From positions 1 through 35,196 of the forward strand of contig DAINBB010000015.1 of the NCBI GenBank assembly GCA_036733165.1: a stretch of DNA of 35,196 nt, given 5' to 3'. A program made the position numbers and the translations under genes. This document shows, in pieces, positions 23,695 through 32,419 of this stretch. The stretch comes from JAFGGT01 sp036733165 (GTDB lineage: Archaea; Methanobacteriota_B; Thermococci; Methanofastidiosales; NM3). Under the pieces are notes generated by a model that was not told the DNA's origin, searched no databases, and was given only the letters and a program-made list of their open reading frames with translations. Position 1 is the first letter of the stretch; each line of letters starts with the position of its first letter.

Positions 23695-25066
23695 TGAACA
23701 CCACGTCCAAAACGCCGTTCAATCTATTGTACACATAGAAATATATCAATCCTGCCACCATGTAGACAGCGACAGTCATGATCTTCCCATCCAATATCCC
23801 CACACACCTCTCAAAGAGCAGCAAGGGTATGACGCTAGCAATGTTCAAGACCTTTGGGATCTTGTTCGGCCTGGAATACAGGAATGCCAGGAGGAACGCG
23901 ACGAACATGCTTGTGCTCGTCGCCAGTGCGGCACCCTCGACGGAATACGACGGGATCAGGATGAAGCACAGGATGATGTCCAGGAACGCGCATGACGAAA
24001 GGATGTACATCGGGATCCTGGGCCTTCCAAGGCCCTGAAGGCAGGACGAGATGAGGTAGTACATGGAATAGAAGAACATGCCCACGGCAAGTATCCTTAA
24101 CGCCTGGGTGGCTTCCACGGAATCGAAAAGCACATAGAGTATCTCCCTTGAGAACGACAATATCAGCAAGGCAAATGGAAGGGAGACCTTGAATCCCACG
24201 TCGAAGGCCTTGGAGAATGTCTCCCCTATCTCTTCATGCGAGTTGGATGCCTTAAGGGAGGACATCTTGGGCAGGAGAAGGGAGGAGAGGGCGACGGAGA
24301 AGGATGTGATGAGCCTCGCCGTGGGGGTCACCAGCCCGTACAGAGACGTCTCATATGTTGAGAAGTAGCGCCCAAGTACCAGTATGTCAACCTGGAAGAT
24401 CGTGACGATGGCAAGAGAGGTGGCTATTATGGGAAGGGAGAATCTGATCATCGCCCTCGCCCTGTCCCAGTCCATGGTCCACCCCCTGACGCGGGCAAGG
24501 TAGGAGAGCAGGTATAGCGTGCCCAGGGCGTATGCCAAGAAGAACGAGAGCACCGCCCCCTCAACGCCGTACCTTGTTCCCATGGCGTATGCCAGCGCGA
24601 TGGTCGAGGCCTGTACGACAAACAACGCCATTGCCACCCTCTTCGCCCTCTGTTTTCCAAGATATATCCCTGTGAATATTGAGAACAGGATCCCAAAGGG
24701 TATCCCAAGGAACATGACACGGAGCGGGGTGACTATCTCATCGCCAAAGTCCTCTGATAGGAAGGATGCGAAGCTCGGAGCGACTATGAAACCGACTATG
24801 AAGAGCAAAACACCAATGAATATGAAGACGAACGGGTAAAGGTCCCTGAAATCGCCCTTTGCCTCATCCTCCGACACGAACTTTGAGACAGAGGGGCTGG
24901 TGGCATAGGATGTTATGGTGAGTATGAGATTCTGCACAGGGAGTATGACGGCAATCATACCGAATCCGTTCGTTCCAAGAACGGCCCTAAGCACTATCCT
25001 CAAGAAGAAGTTAAGGAATCGATTTATTGAATTCACTACGAAAAGGTAGGTGGATTTCCTGTACAT
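23687..25066 (-). CDS. MOP-superfamily polysaccharide/lipid-linked oligosaccharide flippase (Wzx/MATE-like)
   Basis: A 459-residue polytopic membrane protein with about 12-14 hydrophobic segments. The N-terminus MYRKSTYLFVVNSINRFLNF with RAVLGTNGFGMIAVILP matches the opening of polysaccharide biosynthesis flippases, and the mid-protein ILVLGRYFSTYETSLYGL with LLPKMSSL is also typical. It may flip lipid-linked glycans for protein N-glycosylation or cell-surface polymers. No glycosyltransferases are near, and the gene sits instead between thrS and a flavoprotein gene it overlaps by 8 nt, so the pathway cannot be assigned. Confidence 0.88.
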   Translation of the reverse strand: MYRKSTYLFVVNSINRFLNFFLRIVLRAVLGTNGFGMIAVILPVQNLILTITSYATSPSVSKFVSEDEAKGDFRDLYPFVFIFIGVLLFIVGFIVAPSFASFLSEDFGDEIVTPLRVMFLGIPFGILFSIFTGIYLGKQRAKRVAMALFVVQASTIALAYAMGTRYGVEGAVLSFFLAYALGTLYLLSYLARVRGWTMDWDRARAMIRFSLPIIATSLAIVTIFQVDILVLGRYFSTYETSLYGLVTPTARLITSFSVALSSLLLPKMSSLKASNSHEEIGETFSKAFDVGFKVSLPFALLILSFSREILYVLFDSVEATQALRILAVGMFFYSMYYLISSCLQGLGRPRIPMYILSSCAFLDIILCFILIPSYSVEGAALATSTSMFVAFLLAFLYSRPNKIPKVLNIASVIPLLLFERCVGILDGKIMTVAVYMVAGLIYFYVYNRLNGVLDVVFND

Positions 25067-25111
25067 TCAAAGATAAAGGGAAGAAAAGAGATATAAATTA
25101 GTATGGGTGGC

Positions 25112-26965
25112 TCACCTGAATCTCGCCCTTTTGGAAAGGAAGAACGGCAATGGCAGTCCCCTGTACGGCAATCCTTCCGATTTGGATGATATCTCGCACA
25201 CCAACTCGTCCAGGTCCATGGCGACCTGCTCGCCAGTGGCCCTTACGCGCACGGGAAGCTTGCCTGTCTCGACCTCTTTTTCCCCGACCACTATTATATA
25301 GGGCACCCATTCCTTCTCGGCCCCTCTGATCCTCTTTCCAAGGCTCTCCGACCTGTCATCGATGTCCACCCTTATCCTGGGCATCTTGCATGCCATGTCC
25401 TGGCAGTGTGGAATCATCTCCTCATTGATCGGTATGAGCCTTACCTGGGTCGGACTGAGCCACACCGGCAGCATGGGTTTCTCGCCCTTCATAGAGTTCA
25501 TGTAGGCCTGTTCCAGCAAGGCGTATACATTCCTCTCGATGGCTCCGGGTATGCTTGCGTGCAGCATGAGCGGATATTTTTCCCTTCCATCCTCATCGAC
25601 ATACTTTATATCGAATCTCTCGGTGTTCTCGATGTCTATCTGAACGGTCGATAGGGCCGAGGCCTTGTTGATGGCGTCCACGAAGTTGAACTCGAACTTC
25701 ATCACAAAGTAGAACGGCCTCTCGTTCCACATCTCGAGGAGAACTGGCCTTCCGAGCTCCCTGACGAGTTCCTTTGCAAAGTCCTCGTTCTGTTCATAGA
25801 AGTCCCTGACGAACCGTATCCCCGCCTCATAGTTGACATCGAGGTCGTTCATCCATTTGATGCACTCCCTGTACTGATTCATGAACTCTTCCTTGGCGCC
25901 GTCCATGTCCTCAACCAGCGTGTGCATGTCGGGCATCGTGAAGGCCCTGAGCCTCCTGAGGCCCGAGAGCTCGCCCTTCTGTTCCCTCCTGAAACTGAAA
26001 TGCGTAAGCTCGTAGAGTTTCAGAGGAAGATTCCTATATGATATCGTCATGTCATGCTTTATCAGGTACTGTCCGAAGCATGCGGCAAATCGCAGAAAGA
26101 ATCTGTTGTCCCCCGACATGACAGTGTACTGCCTCGCAGGGAATCGATGGAGGTACCTGGACAGCTTCGGGTGTTCATAATCGTACATGATGGGGGTCTC
26201 CACCTCCATCCCGCCGTACGCCTGAATGACCTCTGAGACCCTCTGCTCTAGCAGCCTCTTTATCAGGGCGCCCTTGGGGTACCACCTCAGATTTCCTGAG
26301 TCGCTGCCTGGCTCATAGTCCACCAGCTCGAGCCTCTTCATGATCTCGACATGCGGCGGTTCCTTGTCCGCGGCCCGGGTCCCTGTAATCTCATAATCAA
26401 CGAACTTCTTAAGATTGTCATGGGTGTTGAAGTCGAAGTCCTCGACAGCCGTCAGTTCCCCCTCGGGGGTGAGAATGTACCATTGCGACCTGATAGCCTC
26501 CTCGGAGGCCAGCGCCTCGGAGACTACCTCTTCAGGCCTTTCCTTCGATATGTGTATCTCCCTCGAGAGCTCCGAGAGGGGGTGGCCCTTGCAGGACACC
26601 TCGAAGGCCTTGTAGTAACCGAAGGGCGAGCGTTTTACCTTGAAGTCCTTTGAAAGCTCCTTTTCGAACAAGGGGAAGAACTCCTTGGCGAACTCAGGAC
26701 TGGAGGGATTCGACGTCAGATGCACGTAAGGGTATATAAATATCGAATCCACCTTCACCTGCCTGGCGATGTCCCTGACCTGGTCTGAGGCCTCCAGGAC
26801 CATTGCATCCATGTCGGACATGTCGTCCTTCTCAACACTTGTGAAAACAGTAAGGCATTCTTCCATGCCGTTACTCTTTAGACCTTCATCTATCTCCTCT
26901 GCGAACTTGGTCTTCTTGGTGACCTCGTACTTGATATAATCTGAATGAAGAGCAAGTATTCTCAT
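25112..26965 (-). CDS. thrS: Threonyl-tRNA synthetase, archaeal type with D-aminoacyl deacylase-like editing domain
   Basis: A 617-residue class II synthetase. Residues 1-140 (MRILALHSDYIKYEVTKKTK onward) are the archaea-specific DTD-like editing domain that removes mischarged serine. The catalytic core follows, with zinc-site FAACFGQYLIKHD, SYRNLPLKLYELTHFSFRRE (motif 2) and LRAFTMPDMHTL. The C-terminal anticodon-binding domain begins at PVWLSPTQVRLIPI. A minus-strand TATA-like TTTTTATAT at 26996-27005 predicts a short leader. It is divergent from the arginase-like gene, with 115 nt between the starts. Confidence 0.95.
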   Translation of the reverse strand: MRILALHSDYIKYEVTKKTKFAEEIDEGLKSNGMEECLTVFTSVEKDDMSDMDAMVLEASDQVRDIARQVKVDSIFIYPYVHLTSNPSSPEFAKEFFPLFEKELSKDFKVKRSPFGYYKAFEVSCKGHPLSELSREIHISKERPEEVVSEALASEEAIRSQWYILTPEGELTAVEDFDFNTHDNLKKFVDYEITGTRAADKEPPHVEIMKRLELVDYEPGSDSGNLRWYPKGALIKRLLEQRVSEVIQAYGGMEVETPIMYDYEHPKLSRYLHRFPARQYTVMSGDNRFFLRFAACFGQYLIKHDMTISYRNLPLKLYELTHFSFRREQKGELSGLRRLRAFTMPDMHTLVEDMDGAKEEFMNQYRECIKWMNDLDVNYEAGIRFVRDFYEQNEDFAKELVRELGRPVLLEMWNERPFYFVMKFEFNFVDAINKASALSTVQIDIENTERFDIKYVDEDGREKYPLMLHASIPGAIERNVYALLEQAYMNSMKGEKPMLPVWLSPTQVRLIPINEEMIPHCQDMACKMPRIRVDIDDRSESLGKRIRGAEKEWVPYIIVVGEKEVETGKLPVRVRATGEQVAMDLDELVCEISSKSEGLPYRGLPLPFFLSKRARFR

Positions 26966-27046
26966 GACAATCCCTTAATATAGGGGAATCGGAGGATATA
27001 AAAACATTATCTATTGACATCCACGCCGTATTTACGCAGTCCGGGC

Positions 27047-27060
27047 ATTAATTAATAAAT
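27047..27060 (+). promoter_or_regulatory. TATA box giving a probable leaderless start
   Basis: ATTAATTAATAAAT is centred about 27 bp before the ATG at 27081. Transcription would begin at or within 1-3 nt of that ATG, so the AGGTGAT directly before it may not act as a ribosome site. Confidence 0.45.
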
Positions 27061-27080
27061 CATCGGATAAAACAGGTGAT

Positions 27081-28106
27081 ATGGAGATCATCAAGTCCGT
27101 CGACTTCACCGCATGCATAGGGGGAGGCAGATTCGGCACCAGGGCGGCGCTCCTGTCAAGGAAACAAAACGCCGTGACCCTTGTGGTCGACCCCTTTCCG
27201 GACTGCAAGGTCTGCAAGGTTGCGGAGATAAAGGCGACTGATCTGGATGACATCGACTTTGAGCTCCGCGGCAAGATACAGTACCTTCAGGGAAACGGAT
27301 GCGACCTCGTATGGGACATCTTTTCCAGACGATGCCCCGACATACTCGTGCCCGCAGCGCCTGGACATCTCATGGCCCTGGCCGCGGTAAGGCTGCTCTC
27401 AAGGTCGGGCATGACGGCCAGACCGTACATTGAGGGTTTTGACCGGATCAGGGACAGGTTGGATGATGACATGGTCCTTATCGCAAGGAGGGAGGAAGGG
27501 ATATTTGTCACAAGTTACATGGATGAAGGCGTGATGTGCCTCGAGAACTGCCCCCAGCCCGCCATATGCCCAGTTACCGGCAAGGACGATCCGTTCATAC
27601 ACGCCAGGAGCGATAGTTTCAATGCGGATTCCTTCATATACAAGCTTATAGACGAGAAATACATACTCCCAGAAAATGTGATTGTGGTCGGTGTCTCGGA
27701 CTACCCCAAAGAGATATCCAAAATCGATGACAAGAGGATAAGTGATTTTGTAGACTTCTACAAGAGCTACGAGGAGATGGGACTAACGATCGTGACCAAG
27801 GAAATGATCAATAGCAATCCAAGGTTCTTCGATCCATCATCCCTTGAGGTTGAAAAGCTCCACGTGTCTGTAGACATAGACGTGGGCTCGAGAAATGCCA
27901 TATACGGAGCCAGATTCACGGATTTCAAAGGGCTGCCAGAGAAGGAGATATATTCCCTCATCGACAATATCAAGTCATGTGATGCCAAGGTTGTGAGCAG
28001 CGATATAAATGAGATAGATGTCTGGAAGGCGGGGAGCAAGTTTTTTGGCAAGAGCGACAGGACGTACGAGGTAGCCACGACGATAGGCAGGAAATTGTGC
28101 AAGTAA
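27081..28106 (+). CDS. Unrecognised protein: Rossmann-like N-domain, Cys cluster and arginase-like C-terminal half
   Basis: I do not recognise this 341-residue protein as a named family. The N-terminus (CIGGGRFGTRAALL, residues 12-25) looks like a nucleotide-binding loop. Cysteines occur as C42-x2-C45, C74, C85 and the group C153-x3-C157-x5-C163 (CLENCPQPAIC). From about 174 it resembles the second part of the arginase/agmatinase fold: HARSD, then FIYKLIDEKYILPENVIVVGV, the metal motif SVDIDV (D265, D267) and DINEID (E311). The canonical GGDHS motif and the DPxxxPG part are not visible, so a complete binuclear Mn site is doubtful. It could be an enzyme with a new metal or iron-sulfur site, or a degenerate ureohydrolase. 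Context with thrS gives no clear hint. Confidence 0.7.
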   Translation: MEIIKSVDFTACIGGGRFGTRAALLSRKQNAVTLVVDPFPDCKVCKVAEIKATDLDDIDFELRGKIQYLQGNGCDLVWDIFSRRCPDILVPAAPGHLMALAAVRLLSRSGMTARPYIEGFDRIRDRLDDDMVLIARREEGIFVTSYMDEGVMCLENCPQPAICPVTGKDDPFIHARSDSFNADSFIYKLIDEKYILPENVIVVGVSDYPKEISKIDDKRISDFVDFYKSYEEMGLTIVTKEMINSNPRFFDPSSLEVEKLHVSVDIDVGSRNAIYGARFTDFKGLPEKEIYSLIDNIKSCDAKVVSSDINEIDVWKAGSKFFGKSDRTYEVATTIGRKLCK

Positions 28107-28449
28107 GGGGATGTCACCGCAAAAAGTTATTCATCCACGGACATATCGATAATATTGCTCATACCTATTATTGCACATTTCTACAAATAATAATCTGAAG
28201 TGAATAAACAGCGGTCGAATATCACATTTTTATTATTATATACTATATATTAAGAAAAAGACCTGCATTTTTATAAAAGAAGATAGAATTCCCTTTGGTT
28301 CAAATACTTAAAAAAACTTAAAAACCGAAAATTATTTATAGACACAATAAACATCGTCATCGTAAAAATTATGAATCCGGACATCATTCTGGAATTCAGG
28401 TTTTTTCTTAGGAATAAAGAAAATTTTAGCAAACGGTGGAGGAAAATAA
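28107..28449 (+). promoter_or_regulatory. A/T-rich upstream region and promoter of the biotin/malonate-type carboxylase operon
   Basis: This 343-nt gap contains no gene I can support. The best promoter is CCGAAAA (BRE, 28325-28331) plus TTATTTATA (28332-28340), predicting a start near 28362 and an 88-nt leader. Directly upstream, ACTTAAAAAA is repeated at a 10-bp interval (28306 and 28316), one helical turn, a possible activator or operator site. Other TATA-like stretches lie at 28230-28256 and 28268-28277. A strong ribosome site GGTGGAGG (28435-28442) is 7 nt before the ATG. The long leader contrasts with the leaderless genes elsewhere in the window. Confidence 0.55.
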
Positions 28450-28938
28450 ATGTTAGACTTAGAGTCTTTGATATCCATTCTAGAAGCTTGTAACAAGAAC
28501 AAGATAGCAGAATTGGTTGTAAGAAAGGACGCAGTAGAAGTGAGAACAGTGTCCGCTGTAGGATCAGCCCCAGCTGCCGCAGCACCACAAGTGTCGCTCC
28601 CGGCTGCTCCGGTTATTAGTGCCGCGGTAGAAGAACCAGAAGCCGCAGAGGCCCAAGCTGCCGCTCCAGCTGCCGCCGCAACGCCTTCAAACGGAATTGA
28701 ACTAACAGCTCCAACACCCGGTGTCGCTTATGTAGCCCCAGGTACCACAATTGACAAGGAACCATTGCCAAAGGTAGGGGACGTAGTTGAGGCTGGACAG
28801 GTCGTAGCCCTCGTTGAAGCCATGAAGATGTTCAATGAAGTCACAGCGCCTAGAAAGGCTAAGATTGTTGACATTAAGGTTGAGAACGAATCCTTGGTCA
28901 AGATCGGAGATTTGATAATGGTTCTCGAGCCTCTATAA
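28450..28938 (+). CDS. accB: Biotin carboxyl carrier protein (biotinyl domain protein)
   Basis: A 162-residue carrier. The N-terminal 35 residues (MLDLESLISILEACNKNKIA with VVRKDAVEVRT) resemble the bacterial AccB start, followed by a flexible Ala/Pro-rich linker (about 37-85). The biotinyl domain begins with APTPGVAYVAP and carries the biotin site EAMKM with Lys126. The end VKIGDLIMVLEPL is typical. It opens the operon. In Malonomonas the corresponding carrier is MadF; here the AccB-like N-terminal region suggests docking to the biotin carboxylase encoded two genes later. A biotin protein ligase must be supplied from elsewhere. Confidence 0.95.
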   Translation: MLDLESLISILEACNKNKIAELVVRKDAVEVRTVSAVGSAPAAAAPQVSLPAAPVISAAVEEPEAAEAQAAAPAAAATPSNGIELTAPTPGVAYVAPGTTIDKEPLPKVGDVVEAGQVVALVEAMKMFNEVTAPRKAKIVDIKVENESLVKIGDLIMVLEPL

Positions 28939-28965
28939 AGTTGGGTATCTTCAGGACGTGAGGAA

Positions 28966-30711
28966 ATGGAAGATACGAACTTCGTGAACGATTTATTCTT
29001 CTCACCCGGCAAGAAGAGAGGCACGCTAGTCGATGAAAGAATAGAAGTAGCGAAAAAGGGATGGGACAAGAACGGCGATGATTACGCCAAGAGGATGAAA
29101 GATGCCAAGAAGTTCCTCAAGCCAGGGACCAAGATAGTTGATTCCAAGGATGGTGTCGCCCTCCTTGAGGCCACCATAAGATCTGGGGACAAGATAAACA
29201 TCGAAGGAGACAATCAGAAGCAGGCCGACTTCCTGGCAAGATGTCTCACAAAGATTGATTCATCAAAGATCAACAATCTCCACATGGTACAATCCGTTCT
29301 AGCCCTGCCCGAGCACATTGAAGTGTTCAAAAAGGGTATCGCCTCAAAGGTCGATTTCTGTTATTCAGGCCCCCTGTCCAACGAACTTGCGGACATGGTC
29401 ATGGAAAACAAAATCAGCATAGGGGCAATACATACATATATCGAACTCTTCTCCAGGACTTATCTTGACCTTATCCCTAAGGTCGCACTGGTTGCCGCCA
29501 ATGCAGCTGACAAGAACGGTAATCTCTACACTGGATTCAACTCTGAAGAAACAACATCTGTTGTTGAGAGCACAAAGTTCAGGAAGGGAATAGTGATAGC
29601 CCAAGTGAACGAGATTGTCGACAAGCTGCCCAGGGTGGACATACCCGGGGACTGGGTAGACTTCGTGATACCCACAGAGGAACCATACTACATAGAACCA
29701 CTTTTCACAAGGGATCCCGCCTTGATAACAGAGTCACAGATATTCATTGCCATGCTTTCCATGATGGGAATCTACAGCAGGTATGAGGTATCCTCTTTGA
29801 ACCACGGTATAGGTTTCAACACAGCATCGGTCGAGCTTCTCTTGCCAACTTTTGGTGAGGAGATGGGACTTAAGGGAAAGATATGCAGCCATTGGATACT
29901 CAATCCACATCCAACGATGATACCGGCCATAGAGTCGGGATGGGTGGACAAGATCATGCCCTTCGGTAGCGAGGTCGGCATGGAGAAGTATATCATGTCA
30001 AGGCCTGACATATTCCCAATCGGCCCGGACGGAACAATGAGATCCAACAGGTTCGCCGCACAGGCGGCAGGACACTATGCGATCGACGCATTCTTTGGCT
30101 CAACACTGCAGATCGACCAATACGGCAACAGCTCTACGGCCACTGCAGGCAGGATACCTGGTTTCGGTGGCGCGCCAAACATGGCATGCAACGCCCCGGG
30201 AAGAAGGCATACTTCGCCAGGATGGCTGATGACGGCCAAGGAGCACGGCATGAGAGAGGAACTCATAGGCCCCATCAACAGGGGAAAGAAACTTGTCGTG
30301 CAGATGGTCGAGACCTTCGGTGAGGGGATGGCACCGGTCTTTGTTGAAAAGCTTGACGCCTTCAAGCTGCAGAAGCAGGCCAACTTCGCGATACCACCGA
30401 TCATGATATACGCTGATGATATCACGCACATCGTGACCGAGGAAGGTATTGCCTATGTGCACAAGTGCAAGACCCTTAAAGATAGGGCAGATGCCATTAA
30501 GGCCATCGCCGGCTACACACCGCTAGGTCTTGAGGTAGACGATTCCAAAACTAACAAACTAAGAAAGGAAGGCATAGTCGCACTTCCAGAGGACCTTAAT
30601 CTATCATTCAACGACGCCAAGAGATCAAGACTCGCGGCCAAGAGCATGAGTGAGTTAGTAGAGTGGTCTGGCGGTCTATATGAACCACCAGTAAGGTTCA
30701 GAAATTGGTAA
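28966..30711 (+). CDS. mdcA: Malonate decarboxylase alpha subunit-like acyl carrier protein transferase
   Basis: A 581-residue protein of the MdcA/MadA family (CoA-transferase fold), which exchanges acetyl-S-ACP and free malonate to give malonyl-S-ACP and acetate. Diagnostic blocks are IEGDNQKQADFLARCL (near residue 79), LHMVQSVLALPEH, IGAIHTYIELFSRTYLDL, AQVNEIVDKLPRVDIPGDW, NHGIGFNTASVELLLPTFGE, HWILNPHPTMIPAIESGW and IDQYGNSSTATAGRIPGFGG. Together these separate it from citrate lyase alpha and 4-hydroxybutyrate CoA-transferases. It starts 27 nt after accB, with GAGG ahead of the ATG, and ends 11 nt before accC. If the complex runs as a carboxylase, this subunit would release malonate or exchange acyl groups on the ACP (inference). 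Confidence 0.93.
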   Translation: MEDTNFVNDLFFSPGKKRGTLVDERIEVAKKGWDKNGDDYAKRMKDAKKFLKPGTKIVDSKDGVALLEATIRSGDKINIEGDNQKQADFLARCLTKIDSSKINNLHMVQSVLALPEHIEVFKKGIASKVDFCYSGPLSNELADMVMENKISIGAIHTYIELFSRTYLDLIPKVALVAANAADKNGNLYTGFNSEETTSVVESTKFRKGIVIAQVNEIVDKLPRVDIPGDWVDFVIPTEEPYYIEPLFTRDPALITESQIFIAMLSMMGIYSRYEVSSLNHGIGFNTASVELLLPTFGEEMGLKGKICSHWILNPHPTMIPAIESGWVDKIMPFGSEVGMEKYIMSRPDIFPIGPDGTMRSNRFAAQAAGHYAIDAFFGSTLQIDQYGNSSTATAGRIPGFGGAPNMACNAPGRRHTSPGWLMTAKEHGMREELIGPINRGKKLVVQMVETFGEGMAPVFVEKLDAFKLQKQANFAIPPIMIYADDITHIVTEEGIAYVHKCKTLKDRADAIKAIAGYTPLGLEVDDSKTNKLRKEGIVALPEDLNLSFNDAKRSRLAAKSMSELVEWSGGLYEPPVRFRNW

Positions 30712-30722
30712 GGAGGAATTAG

Positions 30723-32084
30723 ATGTTTAAAAAAGTCCTTATTGCAAATAGAGGAGAAATTGCAGTTAGAATAATTAGGGCATGCAAAGAGCTCGGTATC
30801 GGCACTGTAGCAGTGTACTCCGATGCGGATGCTGAGGCCCTTCATGTGAAATTGGCCGACGAGGCCGTAAACATCGGACCTGCTCCTGCACTGAAGAGTT
30901 ACTTGAACATGATGAACATCATCAACGCTGCCATAGTCACAGGGGCAGAGGGTATCCATCCAGGATACGGTTTCCTGGCAGAGAACGCCAGATTCTCAAA
31001 GCTCTGCAAGGCCAACGATATAAAGTTCATTGGCCCATCCCCGGAATCCATTAACATGATGGGTGACAAGGCCACAGCGAAGAAGACAATGAAATCCAGC
31101 GGTGTTCCAGTAACCCCAGGGTCCGAGGGAATAGTGCCAAACTATCAAGAAGCCAAGAAGCTTACAGACAAGATCGGATTCCCTGTGATCTGCAAGGCAA
31201 CGGCCGGTGGCGGAGGAAAGGGTATGAGACTCGTCAGGAGCGAAAAAGAGCTCGAGTCATCGCTAAGGTCCTGTCAGGCAGAGGCCCAGGCAGGCTTCGG
31301 CAACCCCGACGTCTACATCGAGAGATTCATCGAGGACCCAAGGCATGTCGAGATCCAGATAATAGCGGACCAGCACGGGAATGCCATATACCTCGGTGAG
31401 AGGGACTGCTCCATCCAGAGGAGGCACCAGAAGCTTGTGGAGGAAGGACCCTCCCCAGCCGTGTCACCGGAAGTAAGGAAGAAGATGGGAGAGGCAGCTG
31501 TCAAGGCCGCTCTCGCGGCCAAGTACGAGGGTGCCGGTACCGTAGAGTTCCTGTTCGACGACCAGAGGAACGAGTTCTACTTCATGGAAATGAACACCAG
31601 GGTGCAGGTCGAGCACTGTGTCACGGAAATGACAACGATGATGGACATAGTGAAGGTCGGCATACTGGTCGCGGCGGGCGAGAAGATGCCCTACAAGCAA
31701 GAAGAGGTCATCATCAGGGGCCACGCGATCGAGTGCAGGATCAACGCTGAGGATCCAGAGACATTCACACCCAGCCCGGGCAAGCTCACAAAGCTGATAT
31801 TCCCCGGCGGCCCGTTCGTCAGGATAGACACCGCAATGTTCGAGGGATACGAAATTCCGCCATTCTACGACTCGCTCGTAGCCAAGCTCATCGTATGGGG
31901 CGAGGACAGGGACGAGGCCATTGCCAGGATGCAGAGGGCATTGGGGGAGTTCACCATAGAGGGTGTACAGACCACGATACCATTCCACATGAGGGTAATG
32001 AAGAACAAGGTATTCCAGGGCGGAGTGTTCCACACCGACTTCATCGAGAAGCATTTGAGCAAAGATAAGAGCGGAGGGGAATAA
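30723..32084 (+). CDS. accC: Biotin carboxylase
   Basis: A 453-residue ATP-grasp enzyme that carboxylates biotin on its carrier using ATP and bicarbonate. It has MFKKVLIANRGEIAVRIIRA, GIHPGYGFLAEN, the Gly-rich ATP loop KATAGGGGKGMR, RDCSIQRRHQKLVEE, and the metal/active-site strand FMEMNTRVQVEHCVTE, followed by YDSLVAKLIVWG. In the last motif the usual Pro of VEHPVTE is Cys. The length matches stand-alone AccC without carrier domain. It sits between mdcA and mdcC, with an excellent ribosome site GGAGGAATT. No acetyl-CoA or propionyl-CoA carboxyltransferase is present; its partner is most simply the MdcD/E pair downstream. Confidence 0.96.
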   Translation: MFKKVLIANRGEIAVRIIRACKELGIGTVAVYSDADAEALHVKLADEAVNIGPAPALKSYLNMMNIINAAIVTGAEGIHPGYGFLAENARFSKLCKANDIKFIGPSPESINMMGDKATAKKTMKSSGVPVTPGSEGIVPNYQEAKKLTDKIGFPVICKATAGGGGKGMRLVRSEKELESSLRSCQAEAQAGFGNPDVYIERFIEDPRHVEIQIIADQHGNAIYLGERDCSIQRRHQKLVEEGPSPAVSPEVRKKMGEAAVKAALAAKYEGAGTVEFLFDDQRNEFYFMEMNTRVQVEHCVTEMTTMMDIVKVGILVAAGEKMPYKQEEVIIRGHAIECRINAEDPETFTPSPGKLTKLIFPGGPFVRIDTAMFEGYEIPPFYDSLVAKLIVWGEDRDEAIARMQRALGEFTIEGVQTTIPFHMRVMKNKVFQGGVFHTDFIEKHLSKDKSGGE

Positions 32085-32408
32085 ATGGCACTTACAGAGC
32101 TTAACTTCGAGTTTAAGCCAAAGACCGCCAAGACCCTCAACGATAGCTGGAGCCATACTGGAATAGTCTCATCCGGTGACCTGGAAGTGCTCTTGGAGAA
32201 GGATGAGAAGCTCAAGGGAACGATAAAGGTGCACATAATCACGACCGTCGTCGGCTTTGACAACGTGTGGGAGACCGTCATCTCCAGGTTTGTGGAGAAG
32301 ACAGGGCTCTCTGGAGTGTTCATGAGCATTAATGACAATGCAGCCACACCTGCTGTCGTGATCAGAAGGATCCAGCAGGCCATCGCGAACGGTGGAGGAC
32401 TTCAGTAG
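32085..32408 (+). CDS. mdcC: Malonate decarboxylase acyl carrier protein-like subunit
   Basis: A 107-residue protein of the MdcC/MadE family, a dedicated ACP that carries its acyl group on a 2'-(5''-phosphoribosyl)-3'-dephospho-CoA prosthetic group. The modification site is conserved as GIVSSGDLEVLLE, with Ser30 matching Ser25 of Klebsiella MdcC. The C-terminal NDNAATPAVVIRRIQQAI also matches the family's DFGATPGVVRxRLEQA. Its ATG directly follows the accC stop, indicating tight co-translation. Attachment of the prosthetic group needs MdcB- and MdcG-like enzymes, neither of which is in the window. Confidence 0.92.
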   Translation: MALTELNFEFKPKTAKTLNDSWSHTGIVSSGDLEVLLEKDEKLKGTIKVHIITTVVGFDNVWETVISRFVEKTGLSGVFMSINDNAATPAVVIRRIQQAIANGGGLQ

Positions 32409-32419
32409 AGGTGATATGA

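Noticed and set aside
28297..28307. GGTTCAAATAC, resembling a tRNA T loop
   Set aside because: The flanking bases do not pair and no acceptor or anticodon arms can be found.
28371..28490. Short frame starting ATGAATCCGGAC ahead of accB
   Set aside because: It has no clear ribosome site and overlaps accB in another frame. I mention it as a possible upstream ORF but do not call it a gene.
28966..30711. Citrate lyase alpha or 4-hydroxybutyrate CoA-transferase for the 581-residue protein
   Set aside because: Long blocks such as EGDNQKQADFLA and HMVQSVLALPEH are specific to MdcA/MadA, and MdcC, MdcD and MdcE follow.
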